Source: Polaribacter aestuariivivens (GTDB lineage: Bacteria > Bacteroidota > Bacteroidia > Flavobacteriales > Flavobacteriaceae). Taken from it: a DNA stretch of 64,000 nucleotides. The DNA is taken from contig NZ_VANR01000004.1 of the NCBI RefSeq assembly GCF_005885675.1, forward strand, positions 186,001-250,000, in the 5' to 3' direction. This document shows positions 18,247 to 28,400 of this stretch, piece by piece. A program made the translations under genes and the position numbers. The notes under the pieces are model-generated. The model searched no databases and was not told where the DNA came from. It worked only from the letters and a program-made list of their open reading frames with translations. How positions within the stretch are numbered: position 1 is the first letter of the stretch; the number at the start of each line of letters is the position of its first letter.

Positions 18247-18786
18247 ATGAAATTTTTTTTACTTGCTTTTATTTTTCTGTTTACTTTTCAAAATAGCATT
18301 TCTCAAGAAAAACTAGGAAGACCTTTTTTTACAGGAGATGTAAATTTTACGCTAGGAATTAACGAAAATTATACACCTTTTGATACTGATGATGGTGAAG
18401 CTTTGGTAGAGCCTGCTGCTTTATTTTTTAGAGTTGGTTTTGGTTACGAGTTCAAAAAAAGAGTTGCTATAAGTATTAATGGAGGTTATGATTTTCATTG
18501 GAATTACGATGTAGATGCTTTTCCAACTTATGCTGCTTTAAAATACAATATTACCGAAAAAGACGATAGTAATCATTTTATAGAATTTAGATATGGTAAA
18601 ATGTGGACACCTTCTTCTAGATATCCTGATGGAAATTATTACGGAATTGGTTTAGGAATTCAAGTTGCTGGTGAAAAACATTGGAATACTATTTTTAGAA
18701 TCGATTATCATAGAAAAGGTATTGCTGGTTTTAAAAATAATAGATTAGATAGTGTTTCTTTTGGTTTTGGATTTTCTTTTTTTTAA
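18247..18786 (+). CDS. Putative outer-membrane beta-barrel protein
   Basis: 179 residues with signal peptide (MKFFLLAFIFLFTFQNSISQ). The body alternates strands such as ALFFRVGFGYEFKKRVAISINGG and GNYYGIGLGIQVAGEKHW and ends in the phenylalanine-terminated strand SVSFGFGFSFF, the usual assembly signal of an outer-membrane barrel. No specific family recognised. The cassette-like segment carrying the HNH gene begins 11 bases after its stop. Confidence 0.65.
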   Translation: MKFFLLAFIFLFTFQNSISQEKLGRPFFTGDVNFTLGINENYTPFDTDDGEALVEPAALFFRVGFGYEFKKRVAISINGGYDFHWNYDVDAFPTYAALKYNITEKDDSNHFIEFRYGKMWTPSSRYPDGNYYGIGLGIQVAGEKHWNTIFRIDYHRKGIAGFKNNRLDSVSFGFGFSFF

Positions 18787-18796
18787 GGGTTTTCGG

Positions 18797-19743
18797 TAAC
18801 GTTTATGTATAAGATTTGCATGTTTTAAGCACTAAAGTTAGCAAATAATCACAGATAGCAAGTCTGTGAAGACTCACGTAGATAGGCTTTTACCACCAAT
18901 TAATTTTATACAGAGTTATGTTTCGCCTTTTAACTCTTTCTCACTTCTGTAATCCATTGGGAAAGGATAAAATGTTGGATATTTATTCAAAATTATGTTT
19001 GAATTTAACAATTTCCGATTTTTGTCATAATTCTTAAAACTTGTTATTTCCGTCAATTTTATTAATTGATTTGTATTGTCAATACTCAAAACAAAACCAA
19101 AAGGACTAAAAGTAAATTCACATATTGTTCCGTATAAATTTGTATAATGAATGTTTCCGTTTCTATTTTGACCTTCATTATTCAAGTACATATAAAATCT
19201 ATATTTTTCAGGTAATTCATTTGAATTCTCGTTTTTAACAAATTCCAAAAGTTCTGGATAACATTCTGTAAATATAAAATTATTTGAAGCTATGAAAATC
19301 GCAGTTATTTGTTTCAGAAAATTAAGAAGATTTATGTCGGAAATGTCGAATTGAAATGCTTTAATTTTAATATCATTCGATTGAATAATATTCATAGCTA
19401 TGTGTGCAAATTTTTTGTAAGTCCGAACATACTTTGAACCTAGGTAACTATTACATTTTATACAAAAACTATAACTACCAATTCCACCTTGTTCTTTCCT
19501 TGATTTTGGTTTTAGATTTTCAAAAGTATATTCTTTAGCTTTTTTATAATATTCAGTTTGATCTAAAGTATAATATTTAGTTTCCTTATTAAATGCAGAA
19601 CGTGGAGGAATATGCTCGAAATTCAATTCTTTTGTTTCAAGACATAATTTACATTTTCCAACTTTAGTTCCTTTTCTCATTTTTTCTTAGGTTAAACATA
19701 ACGACTAATATAATGTCGTTTTAATAACTTATATCAGTCGTTA
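18797..19743. mobile_element. Cassette-like insert carrying one HNH-type gene, with TAACG...TATAAG ends
   Basis: The left end reads TAACGTTTATGTATAAG (18797-18813). The right end, read on the minus strand, is TAACGACTGATATAAG (19743-19728). A third copy, TAACGACTAATATAA, lies at 19699-19713 and forms with the right end a 15-bp stem with one mismatch around a 15-base loop. Between these lies a single gene unlike the housekeeping neighbours. A further small hairpin CACAGA-TAGCAAG-TCTGTG sits near the left end. I saw no recombinase. The limits and the mobility are inference from the repeats. Confidence 0.4.
18916..19680 (-). CDS. HNH-type zinc-binding protein, putative nuclease
   Basis: 254 residues. 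The N-terminal 90 residues carry CKLC ... NFEHIPPRSAF ... FCIKCNSYLGSKY: two Cys-x2-Cys pairs bracketing an E-H-I-P-P segment, with an Asn two residues after the last Cys, the arrangement of the HNH_5-like beta-beta-alpha metal fold. The remaining 160 residues match no family I know and could be a partner or specificity domain. It is the only gene in the cassette-like segment 18797-19743 and is probably recently acquired. It could be a defence nuclease or a selfish-element component; the sequence does not decide. Confidence 0.55.
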   Translation of the reverse strand: MRKGTKVGKCKLCLETKELNFEHIPPRSAFNKETKYYTLDQTEYYKKAKEYTFENLKPKSRKEQGGIGSYSFCIKCNSYLGSKYVRTYKKFAHIAMNIIQSNDIKIKAFQFDISDINLLNFLKQITAIFIASNNFIFTECYPELLEFVKNENSNELPEKYRFYMYLNNEGQNRNGNIHYTNLYGTICEFTFSPFGFVLSIDNTNQLIKLTEITSFKNYDKNRKLLNSNIILNKYPTFYPFPMDYRSEKELKGET

Positions 19744-19808
19744 GCGAAGTTAGTTTTTTTTGAGTTTCGAAACAAACTAGGTTAAAGTAGCAAAAGCTAC
19801 TAATTCAA

Positions 19809-20186
19809 TCAATTCGCATTCGGTGCAAATAACAAATCTGTTGGGGTATCTACATCGTATAAATATTGGTATCCTCTTGTTTCTTTTTTGCAAAAAGGTT
19901 CTAAAAGATGAAGCATTTTATGATAACTTTTCATCGTTAAAATGCAGAAAAAAGTTTGGTTGTCTTTGGTAAGAATTCCTTCATCAGACTTAAATAAACC
20001 GAAAATTAAATTATAGTTTTCAGTATTAATAAAATCTACTTGAGATAAATCCAATCGTTGTTTTTTCTCAATTACTGTTTCTTTTAATAAATTTCTAAAT
20101 TGTATGGCTTCAGCTTTATCAAAATCAAATAAGCGAACAATATTTTCTTCAAGTCCATTGTAATCATCGATATAATCTAGTTCCAT
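19809..20186 (-). CDS. Conserved small protein downstream of polA, unknown function
   Basis: 125 residues, acidic, with no signal peptide or membrane helix. It begins MELDYIDDYNGLEENIVRLFDFDKAEA and ends DTPTDLLFAPNAN. I do not recognise a domain. One base separates it from the polA stop, so it is almost surely in the polA transcript. A small hairpin (GTAGC-AAAA-GCTAC, 19787-19800) follows it and may be a weak terminator. Confidence 0.65.
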   Translation of the reverse strand: MELDYIDDYNGLEENIVRLFDFDKAEAIQFRNLLKETVIEKKQRLDLSQVDFINTENYNLIFGLFKSDEGILTKDNQTFFCILTMKSYHKMLHLLEPFCKKETRGYQYLYDVDTPTDLLFAPNAN

Positions 20187-20187
20187 A

Positions 20188-23046
20188 TTAATGTGCTTCT
20201 AACCAATTATCACCAATTCCAACTTCTACATCTAAAGGAACACTCATTTTAAAGGCGTTTTCCATTTCGTGTTTTATAATTGGTTTGATGGTTTCTAACT
20301 CGTCTTTATGAGCGTCAAAAACCAATTCGTCATGTACTTGCAGCAACATTTTAGATTTGAAGTTTTCTTCTTGAAAACGTTTGTGAATATTTATCATAGC
20401 TAATTTAATGATGTCTGCAGCAGAACCTTGAATTGGTGCATTTACAGCGTTTCTTTCTGCTCCACTTCTTACCATGGCATTTCTAGAATTGATGTCTTTT
20501 AAATATCTACGTCTGTTTAAAATTGTTTCTACATAACCTTTTTCTCTTGCAAAATCTACTTGTGCAGCCATGTAAGCTTTTAATTTTGGATAGGTTTCGT
20601 AGTACGTATCAATCAATTCTTTAGCTTCACTTCTGCTTAAATTTGTTTGGTTGCTTAAACCAAAAGCAGAAACTCCGTAAACAATACCAAAATTAACGGT
20701 TTTTGCATTGCTTCTTTGTTCTCGAGTAACTTCATTTATAGGAACATTAAATACCTTTGCAGCTGTTGAAGCATGAATATCTTCTCCATTTTTAAAGGCA
20801 TTTATCATGTTTTCTTCTTCACTTAAAGCAGCAATAATTCGCAATTCTATTTGAGAATAATCTGCAGCTACTAATACATAGTTTTCATTTCTAGGTACAA
20901 ATGCTTTACGAACTTCTCTTCCTCTTTCTGTTCTAATTGGAATGTTTTGTAAATTGGGGTTGTTAGAACTCAATCTTCCAGTGGCAGCCACAGCTTGCAT
21001 ATATTCTGTATGTACTCTGCCAGTTTTTGGATTGATTTCATTTGGTAAAGCATCTACATACGTGCTTTGTAATTTTTTATATTGACGATATTCTTGAATA
21101 TTTCTTATAATTTCGTGGTCTTTTGCTAAGTAAGATAAAATATCTTCTCCTGTTTTGTATTGCCCTGTTTTTGTTTTTTTAGGTTTTTTAACCAGTTCTA
21201 ATTTTTCAAAAAGAACAATACCCAACTGTTTTGGAGATGCAATATTAAACTCTTCTCCAGCTTCTTCATAAATACTTTTTTCTAGTCTATTTATATCGTC
21301 TGTTAACGCAACAGAAAGTTGGTTTAAAAAATCTGTATTTAAATTAATTCCTTCAATTTCCATGGCTGTTAAAACCGAAACCAAAGGCAATTCAATATCA
21401 TTAAATAGTTTGGTTACGTTTCCTGTTTCTAACTCGCCTGTAAATAATTGCTTTAGCTGAAAAGTAATATCTGCATCTTCTACAGCATATTCAGTTTGGT
21501 CAGTAATTGGAACCTCTCTCATAGAAAGCTGATTTTTTCCTTTTTTACCAATTAATTCTGTGATGGAAACTGGTTGATAATTTAAGTATGTTTCTGCTAA
21601 AACATCCATATTATGACGCATATCTGGATTGATTAAATAATGCGCAATCATGGTGTCGAATAATTTTCCTTTTACAGGCATATCGTAATTCGACAACACT
21701 TTAATATCATATTTTAAATTGTGGCCAATTTTTTCGATTTCACTTTCAAAAAAAGGCCTGAATTCTTCTAAAATTGCCTTTGTTTCTTCTTGATTTTCAG
21801 GAAATGAAACATAATATCCTTTACCAACTTCGTAAGAAAACGCAATTCCAATTAGTTCTACTTCTAACGCTTTTAAACCTGTAGTTTCTGTGTCAAAACA
21901 AACCGAAGTTTGTTGCATCAGTTTTTTGATTAGTAATTTTCTGGATAAAGGAGAATCTATATGTTGATAAAAATGATTGGTATTTTCAATGGTTTTAAAA
22001 CCTGATGCTACATCTGCTTCAGAAACGCTTCCTGCTCCTGGTGCAGCAAATAAATCAAACTGCCCTTCAGGATTAGAAGCTACTTTTTTAGCAACGGTTT
22101 TTGGTTTTTCGCCATTATTTGTGGTTGTGCTGTTTGTGTTCTCAGTAGTATTTGTAGTTGTTTCAGTGGCAAAAGTTCGTAAGAAGTTGGTTAATAAATT
22201 CCTGAATTCTAGTTCGTTAAAAATTTCGGTTACTTTTTCTACATCAGGTTGGTCTAACTCAAAATCTTCTGCATTAAAAGTTACTGGAACATCTAACATA
22301 ATGGTTGCCAATTTCTTAGAAAGCAAACCTAACTCGCCATTTGCTTCTATTTTCTCTTTCATTTTTCCTTTTAGCTCATGTGTATTTGCCAATAAGTTTT
22401 CCATAGAACCATAAGCTGCTAAAAACTTTTTTGCAGTTTTTTCTCCAACTCCAGGTAAACCAGGAATATTATCGGAAGAATCTCCCATCATTCCTAAAAA
22501 ATCGATAACTTGTAAAGGATCTGTAACCTCAAATTTTTCCAATACTTCAGGAACGCCCCAAATATCATAACCACCACCAAAACGTGGTTTGTACATAAAA
22601 ATATTTTCGGAAACCAATTGAGCAAAATCTTTATCTGGTGTTACCATAAAAGTTTGATATCCTTCTTTTTCAGCTTGCTTGGAAAGTGTTCCAATGACGT
22701 CATCTGCCTCAAAACCTTCTTTTACCATTATTGGAATGTGCATTGCTTTTAAAATTTCCATAATGTATGGAACTGCCAATTTAATAGCTTCAGGTGTTTC
22801 ATCTCTATTGGCTTTGTAGGCTTCAAACATTTCTACTCTATCTGCACTACCACCTTTGTCAAAACAAACAGCTAATTTGTCTGGTCTTTCACGTTTTATA
22901 ACATCTAAAAGTGAGTTCATAAAACCCATAATTGCAGAAGTATCTAAACCTTTAGAATTAATTCTTGGGTTTTTAATAAACGCGTAATATCCTCTGAAAA
23001 TTAACGCATAAGCATCAACTAAAAAAACTCTTTTTTGATTTGACAT
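20188..23046 (-). CDS. polA: DNA polymerase I
   Basis: 952 residues with all three domains. The 5'-3' exonuclease is at about 1-290 (GLDTSAIMGFMNSLL, EADDVIGTLSKQAEKEG, GDSSDNIPGLPGVGEKTA). An Asn/Thr-rich linker follows at about 290-345. The 3'-5' proofreading domain (about 370-545) keeps its metal residues: CFDTETTGL, GHNLKYDIKVL and YAVEDADITF. The polymerase domain from about 570 has motif A DYSQIELRI, an O-helix region RSNAKTVNFGIVYG and motif C QVHDELVFD. It repairs gaps and removes RNA primers. It is divergent from the metallophosphoesterase gene. Confidence 0.97.
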   Translation of the reverse strand: MSNQKRVFLVDAYALIFRGYYAFIKNPRINSKGLDTSAIMGFMNSLLDVIKRERPDKLAVCFDKGGSADRVEMFEAYKANRDETPEAIKLAVPYIMEILKAMHIPIMVKEGFEADDVIGTLSKQAEKEGYQTFMVTPDKDFAQLVSENIFMYKPRFGGGYDIWGVPEVLEKFEVTDPLQVIDFLGMMGDSSDNIPGLPGVGEKTAKKFLAAYGSMENLLANTHELKGKMKEKIEANGELGLLSKKLATIMLDVPVTFNAEDFELDQPDVEKVTEIFNELEFRNLLTNFLRTFATETTTNTTENTNSTTTNNGEKPKTVAKKVASNPEGQFDLFAAPGAGSVSEADVASGFKTIENTNHFYQHIDSPLSRKLLIKKLMQQTSVCFDTETTGLKALEVELIGIAFSYEVGKGYYVSFPENQEETKAILEEFRPFFESEIEKIGHNLKYDIKVLSNYDMPVKGKLFDTMIAHYLINPDMRHNMDVLAETYLNYQPVSITELIGKKGKNQLSMREVPITDQTEYAVEDADITFQLKQLFTGELETGNVTKLFNDIELPLVSVLTAMEIEGINLNTDFLNQLSVALTDDINRLEKSIYEEAGEEFNIASPKQLGIVLFEKLELVKKPKKTKTGQYKTGEDILSYLAKDHEIIRNIQEYRQYKKLQSTYVDALPNEINPKTGRVHTEYMQAVAATGRLSSNNPNLQNIPIRTERGREVRKAFVPRNENYVLVAADYSQIELRIIAALSEEENMINAFKNGEDIHASTAAKVFNVPINEVTREQRSNAKTVNFGIVYGVSAFGLSNQTNLSRSEAKELIDTYYETYPKLKAYMAAQVDFAREKGYVETILNRRRYLKDINSRNAMVRSGAERNAVNAPIQGSAADIIKLAMINIHKRFQEENFKSKMLLQVHDELVFDAHKDELETIKPIIKHEMENAFKMSVPLDVEVGIGDNWLEAH

Positions 23047-23142
23047 TGTATATTTTTGAAAATAAATTATTCTTATTTAAGTCTTGCAGTAAAGCTACAA
23101 AACTTTAACATCCTATTAAAATTCAATCGAAATTATAACAAC

Positions 23143-23150
23143 TATCTTTG
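23143..23150 (+). promoter_or_regulatory. -7 promoter element for the metallophosphoesterase gene
   Basis: TATCTTTG matches TAnnTTTG, 28 bases upstream of the ATG at 23179; the -33 position has only TTC. Confidence 0.4.
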
Positions 23151-23178
23151 TTAAAATTTTTTCAATAAAAAATGCTTC

Positions 23179-24399
23179 ATGAAAATAGCAATTAGGCTAA
23201 TTATCTTATTTATTATTATTGTTTTATTAGAAGTTTATGCTTTTCAGGCAATAAAAACCATCACAAAAAATAAATTTATCCGCTATTTTTGGTTGTTGAT
23301 AAGCGTTGCTGTGTATGCGAATTTTTTATATGTTTCTTTAACCTATGATAGAGGTCAAGGACAAACACCACAATTTCAAATGGCAATGGGTTTGTTACTA
23401 ACCGTTTTAATACCTAAACTGGTAGTATTAATTTTTATGTTTGGTGAAGATGTTTACAGATGGTTTTTAAAACTAATTTCTGCAATTTCATCTGGAGAAA
23501 CAAAACCTCTAGCAGGAAGAAGAAAATTTATTTCGCAAATTGCTTTAGGTTTGGCAGCCATACCTTTTGCTTCCTTTATTTACGGAATAATTCAAGGAAA
23601 ATACAACTATAAAGTTTTAAAATATCAGCTAACATTTAAAGATTTGCCAGAAGCTTTTGATGGTTTTACCATCACACAAATTTCAGATATTCATTCAGGG
23701 AGTTTTACAAATAAAGAAAAAATACAATACGGAGTTGACTTAATTAACCAACAAAAGTCAGATATTATGTTATTTACAGGAGACATTGTAAACAATAAGG
23801 CTGATGAAATGGATAATTGGATAGACGTTTTTGATAAATTAGAAGCTAAAGAAGGTAAATATTCTATTTTAGGAAACCATGATTATGGTGATTATATGGA
23901 TTGGGAAAATCCGCAAGACAAAATTGATAATTTTCAGAAAGTAAAAGATATTCATAAAAAAATAGGCTTTGATTTATTGTTGGACGAACATCGTTATTTA
24001 GAAAAAAACGGACAGAAAATTGCACTTTTAGGAGTAGAAAATTGGGGAAAAGGATTTAATCAAGCTGGTGATTTAAAAAAAGCATCTGCAAATGTAAAAC
24101 AAGAAGATTTTAAAATTTTAATGACACACGATCCAAGTCATTGGGAATATAAAGTAAAAAACGATGCATTTAATTATCATTTAACTTTAAGTGGTCATAC
24201 ACATGGTTTGCAAATGGGTATTGAAATTCCTGGTTGGATCAAATGGAGCCCTTCAAAATACGTTTACAAACAATGGGCAGGTTTGTATGAAGAAGCTGGA
24301 AAATATATAAATGTAAATCGTGGTTTTGGTTATCACGCTTTTCCAGGGCGAGTTGGTATTTGGCCAGAAGTAACTGTTATAAAATTGAAAAGAGCCTGA
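23179..24399 (+). CDS. Membrane-anchored metallophosphoesterase (YkuE-like)
   Basis: 406 residues. Residues 1-140 hold about four membrane helices and the segment GRRKFISQIALGLAAIPF, which looks like a Tat-type or re-entrant signal. The catalytic calcineurin-like domain (about 155-400) has the full two-metal set: QISDIHSGS (Asp170, His172), FTGDIVNN, LGNHDYGDY and LSGHTHGLQMG. The active site should face the periplasm. Similar proteins in other bacteria act on phospholipids or UDP-sugars; the substrate here is unknown. Single gene, divergent from polA. Confidence 0.85.
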   Translation: MKIAIRLIILFIIIVLLEVYAFQAIKTITKNKFIRYFWLLISVAVYANFLYVSLTYDRGQGQTPQFQMAMGLLLTVLIPKLVVLIFMFGEDVYRWFLKLISAISSGETKPLAGRRKFISQIALGLAAIPFASFIYGIIQGKYNYKVLKYQLTFKDLPEAFDGFTITQISDIHSGSFTNKEKIQYGVDLINQQKSDIMLFTGDIVNNKADEMDNWIDVFDKLEAKEGKYSILGNHDYGDYMDWENPQDKIDNFQKVKDIHKKIGFDLLLDEHRYLEKNGQKIALLGVENWGKGFNQAGDLKKASANVKQEDFKILMTHDPSHWEYKVKNDAFNYHLTLSGHTHGLQMGIEIPGWIKWSPSKYVYKQWAGLYEEAGKYINVNRGFGYHAFPGRVGIWPEVTVIKLKRA

Positions 24400-24426
24400 T
24401 AATCAGATAATTTAAATACTTTTATT

Positions 24427-24434
24427 TATCTTTG
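24427..24434 (+). promoter_or_regulatory. -7 promoter element for the thioredoxin-fold gene
   Basis: TATCTTTG, a full match to TAnnTTTG, about 52 bases before the ATG at 24487. No TTG seen at -33. Confidence 0.35.
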
Positions 24435-24486
24435 TTTATGTACGATACTAAAAATATTTGTTTTTCCCCCCTTAAAATTTTATGTC

Positions 24487-24780
24487 ATGACAAAATTTGG
24501 AGAATTAATTAGTGTTGAAAAACCTGTTCTGATAGACTTTTATTCAGACTGGGAAGATGCAGAAAACACTGTAGAAACTTTAAGAAACGTTGCTGCTGCT
24601 TTGGGCGACAAAGCTAAAGTTATAAAAATAGATGTCACAAAAAACGAAAATTTAGCAGATGCTTTGCGTGTAAAAGGAAATCCTACATTTATGCTTTATA
24701 AAAATGGCGAAATGAAATGGCGCCAAACAGGTTTTCAAGATGCAAAAACTTTAATTGATTTGGTAAAAGAGTATTTGTAA
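24487..24780 (+). CDS. Thioredoxin-fold protein lacking the CXXC redox site
   Basis: 97 residues, thioredoxin length. The fold is clear: KPVLIDFYSDW (strand and start of the active-site loop), KAKVIKIDVTKNENLADALRVKGNPTFMLYKNGE with the conserved cis-proline NPT, and a C-terminal helix. The active site WCGPC is replaced by WEDAE (positions 22-26), so both cysteines are Glu and no thiol chemistry is possible. I recall similar cysteine-free copies in other flavobacteria, which suggests a kept structural or binding role. It stands between the metallophosphoesterase and the convergent deacetylase gene. Confidence 0.85.
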   Translation: MTKFGELISVEKPVLIDFYSDWEDAENTVETLRNVAAALGDKAKVIKIDVTKNENLADALRVKGNPTFMLYKNGEMKWRQTGFQDAKTLIDLVKEYL

Positions 24781-24790
24781 ATTTTGATAT

Positions 24791-25435
24791 TTAATCTATT
24801 GCTTTAAATTTGAAACCTTTTTTAGAAAATGTTTCCAAAACTTTTGGTAAAACAAAACGTATTTTTTCAGCAGCTTTAATACTATCGTGAAAAACAATAA
24901 TGCTTCCGTTTTTTGTGTTTTTTAAAACGTTTTGCAAGCATTTTTCTTTAGAAATAGTAGCGTCAAAATCTGCGGATAAAACAGACCACATAATAATTTT
25001 ATAGCCTTTTTTTAAAATTTGTTTCGCTTGATTTTTCTTTATTTTTCCGTAAGGAGGACGAAAAAGTTTTGAGTTATGAGGTTTCTCAACTTTACTAGAA
25101 ATAACATTCTTACACTCTAAAAAATCATTAATATATACAGTTTTGTTACTTTTCCAGCCATTTAAATGATTTTGGGTGTGATTTCCAATGGAATGTTCTC
25201 CATCAATAATTTTTTTAAAAATTGCGGGATGGTTTTCAATGTTTTTTCCGATACAGAAAAAAGTAGCTTTTGCATTGTGTTTTTGTAATTCACTTAATAC
25301 AAATTCGGTAATTTCTGGAGTTGGACCATCATCAAAAGTGAGATATATTTCTTTCTTTTTTAAAGAAAAACGCCAAATATATTCTGAGAAAAATCTCATT
25401 ATAATATTTGGCGTTCTGGGGAAATATGTTTTCAT
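24791..25435 (-). CDS. Polysaccharide deacetylase (NodB-type)
   Basis: 214 residues, carbohydrate esterase family 4. Motif 1 is YLTFDDGPTPE with the catalytic Asp pair, motif 2 is HSIGNHTQNHLNGW with the metal-binding His residues, and motif 3 is LFRPPYGKI. A first part (MRFFSEYIWRFSLKKKEIY) may be an uncleaved anchor or simply cytosolic. It removes N-acetyl groups from peptidoglycan or surface sugars in related proteins. It starts 7 bases after the DUF2723 gene and should be in the same transcript. Confidence 0.9.
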   Translation of the reverse strand: MKTYFPRTPNIIMRFFSEYIWRFSLKKKEIYLTFDDGPTPEITEFVLSELQKHNAKATFFCIGKNIENHPAIFKKIIDGEHSIGNHTQNHLNGWKSNKTVYINDFLECKNVISSKVEKPHNSKLFRPPYGKIKKNQAKQILKKGYKIIMWSVLSADFDATISKEKCLQNVLKNTKNGSIIVFHDSIKAAEKIRFVLPKVLETFSKKGFKFKAID

Positions 25436-25442
25436 TTAGTTC

Positions 25443-28400
25443 TTACTCTTCTTCATCAGGTACAAGATATTCAAAACGTTTTATGGTACTCATAAAATCG
25501 GCTTTTACTTTTGCAACATACTCTTTGTCATTACTACCACTATCTATTTGTTCAATTAAATTTTTAAACATGTATAAAGAGGTGTCAATTTCATCAAAAA
25601 TAATATTAGAATCTTCTTTATCGAAAGTACTTAACCAAACTAATTTTTCTGTGATTAGACGAACTAAAGTTTCAGAAACTTTGTTTCCTTTTTCTTGTTC
25701 TCCTAATTCATAATACATTTCTGGATATCCTATAGAAAGGCTGTAATGGTCAAATTTTTCGATTGGTAGTTTATCTAAAGAAAGATCTAATACTTCTATA
25801 GCTTTAATGGTATCTCCTTCTTCTGCAAAGGCGTCAGATAAACGCATTAAACTATTTCTTAAAGAAATTGCATTTCTTTTGGTTTGTTCATCTAAGTAAA
25901 TTTTACCACTATTGATGTTTTTCCATTCTAATTTTTGAATGTTTTCATACATTTTTTCAGCATCTATTCTACCAATATCAAATAAACTTATTTCACGTTT
26001 TTTACCATTTTGGTCTATATATTTTGCTGGTGTTTTAATAGGTACTAATTTAAATGCCAAACCATCTAACTGTAAATAATCTTTTAGCCAAATATATTCT
26101 TCATCGGCATTTGCACCACCTGTAAAATAAATAGGTCGTTTCCAGTCGTTATTTGCTAAAATATCTAGCATTAAAATCCTGTTTTTTGTAATACCTCTTT
26201 CATCAATTTCAATATCAATATAAGGTACAATTTTGTCAGCATCTTTTTGAGCAACAATACCGTTTTTTAAAACATTTTCTTTGTTAACAGGAATTCTAAT
26301 TCTGTTTGTTGGATAAAATTTTTCTTTTACATCATTTTCTTCATCAATATAATAGGTTGCATCATTATCTGAAGAAATCCAACGCATAAAATCTTTTATG
26401 GCTATAACAGAGTCTTTAAATCTTGGGTGCTCTATATGATATGCAACGTCTAAACTACCATATTTATATTGGTCGTGTGTTAATTGTGATGGTATTGGAG
26501 GAGCATCATAAGTGGCGCGTTTCATTTGATCTATATACCAATCTGTGGCAAATAAACTGGTGTTTACCAGTTTTATATCAGTTCTAATACCTTCTACTTC
26601 TTGCATGTACCAAAGTGGGAAAGTATCGTTATCACCAATTGTAAACATAATGGCATTTGGATCACAACTTTCTAAATAAGCTTGTGCATTTAAACGAGTT
26701 GTATATCTGTTTGAACGATCATGATCATCCCAATTTTCAGAAGCCATTAAGGTTGGAACTGCTAAAAGTGAAAATATTGAAAACGCATAAGCAATTCTTA
26801 TGTCTTTTTTAAAAATTATATTTATTATGAATGTAAATACGTCAATAAGTATAATTATAAGATTAATTATACATAAGAAGATTAAAACTAGATTTACGTT
26901 ATGAATTAAACTGAGCAAACTATCATTTAAATTTAATGTATATAAATATCTAGTAGCGAAATAAAGTATAATTAATATTCCTAATGAAATTACTTCAAAA
27001 CCTAAATATTTAAAGTTATTTTTAATATTATCTTTTAATCTTTGAAATAATCCTAGCACCCCAAAACCAATCCAAATAGCAAAAATGTAAAAACTACCTA
27101 CCACTGCATAATCACGTTCTCTTGGTTCAAAAGGTTTTGGATTTGTATAAAAAATAATGGCAAAACCTGTGAAAGCAAAAAATAAGAAAAGTGTAAAAAA
27201 GTTTTGCTTATCCCATTTTACTTGAAAAAACAAACCAATAAGCCCTAATATTAAAGGTAAAAAATAATATTTATTTCGCCCTTTATTTTCTAAAACTTGT
27301 GATGGTAATTGTTTTTGAGAGCCTAATCTCATTTCATCAATAAAATCGATTCCAGAAATCCAATTTCCGTTTAAAATATCTAATCGTCCTTGAATATCAT
27401 TTTGACGCCCTGCAAAATTCCACATAAAATAACGACCATACATGTATCCAAATTGATAGCTAAACATGAATTTTAAGTTTTCTCCAAAAGTAGGTCTACG
27501 TTTACTATTTTCTGGGATGCCTGCAATTTTTTTGTACATTTCAACACTAGTAGTAGAAGGATCTACCATTCTAGGTATAAATCCTTTGTGTTTATCAGAC
27601 CAATTTGGCATGACGTTTTTGTATTTATTTACAATAACGTATTTGCCATTTTTCTTTTCGTACTTTGGCTTGTCATCTCTAAAGGGATTACTTGCGTCTT
27701 GCTCTCTTTGAAATGAATTTGAATAATAAGTGTCGTAAAACACATTAGCATCACCATATTGTTCACGTTCGTAATAAGCTAATAATTCACGAGCACTAGA
27801 AGGGTTGTTTTCGTTAATAGTGGTATTTGCATTTGCTCTAATTGGTAACATCATCCAAGAAGAAAAACCAATCATAATAAATAATACCGATAAAATAAGT
27901 GTATTTGTGTGTACTTTATTTTTTTTGCGAGTTTGTTTTAAACCGAAGTAAAAAAGTGCAATTAAAATGATACCTGCTATTATGGATCCAGAATTATATG
28001 GCAACCCAACTGTGTTTATAAAAAACAACTCAGATGCACTAAAGAATTTTAATGTAAATGGAAATAAAAATTTAAAAACAAAAGCCAATACTAAAACTGA
28101 TAGTATTGTTGCAATTGCTGTAGTTTTTATTGTAATGTTTTTATAAGTTTTGAAAAAATATAGCATTACAATTGCTGGAATTACTAGTAAAGATAATATG
28201 TGTACTCCAAATGATAAACCAACTACAAAACTGATTAATATTAGCCACTTATTTCCTCTTGGTGTTGTAATTTCACTTTCCCATTTTAAACCTAACCAAA
28301 ATAAAATAGCCATTAAAAATGATGACATTGCATATACTTCACCTTCTACTGCACTAAACCAAAAACTATCTGAAAACGTGTAAGCTAAAGAACCAACAAT

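Noticed and set aside
19699..19743. Integron attC site
   Set aside because: The stem is attC-like in shape, but the core consensus GTTRRRY is not matched (GTTAGCG) and no integron integrase is visible; kept only as a cassette-like end.
21977..22414. Plus-strand 145-codon ORF inside polA
   Set aside because: Shadow of the Thr/Asn linker and exonuclease region of polA.
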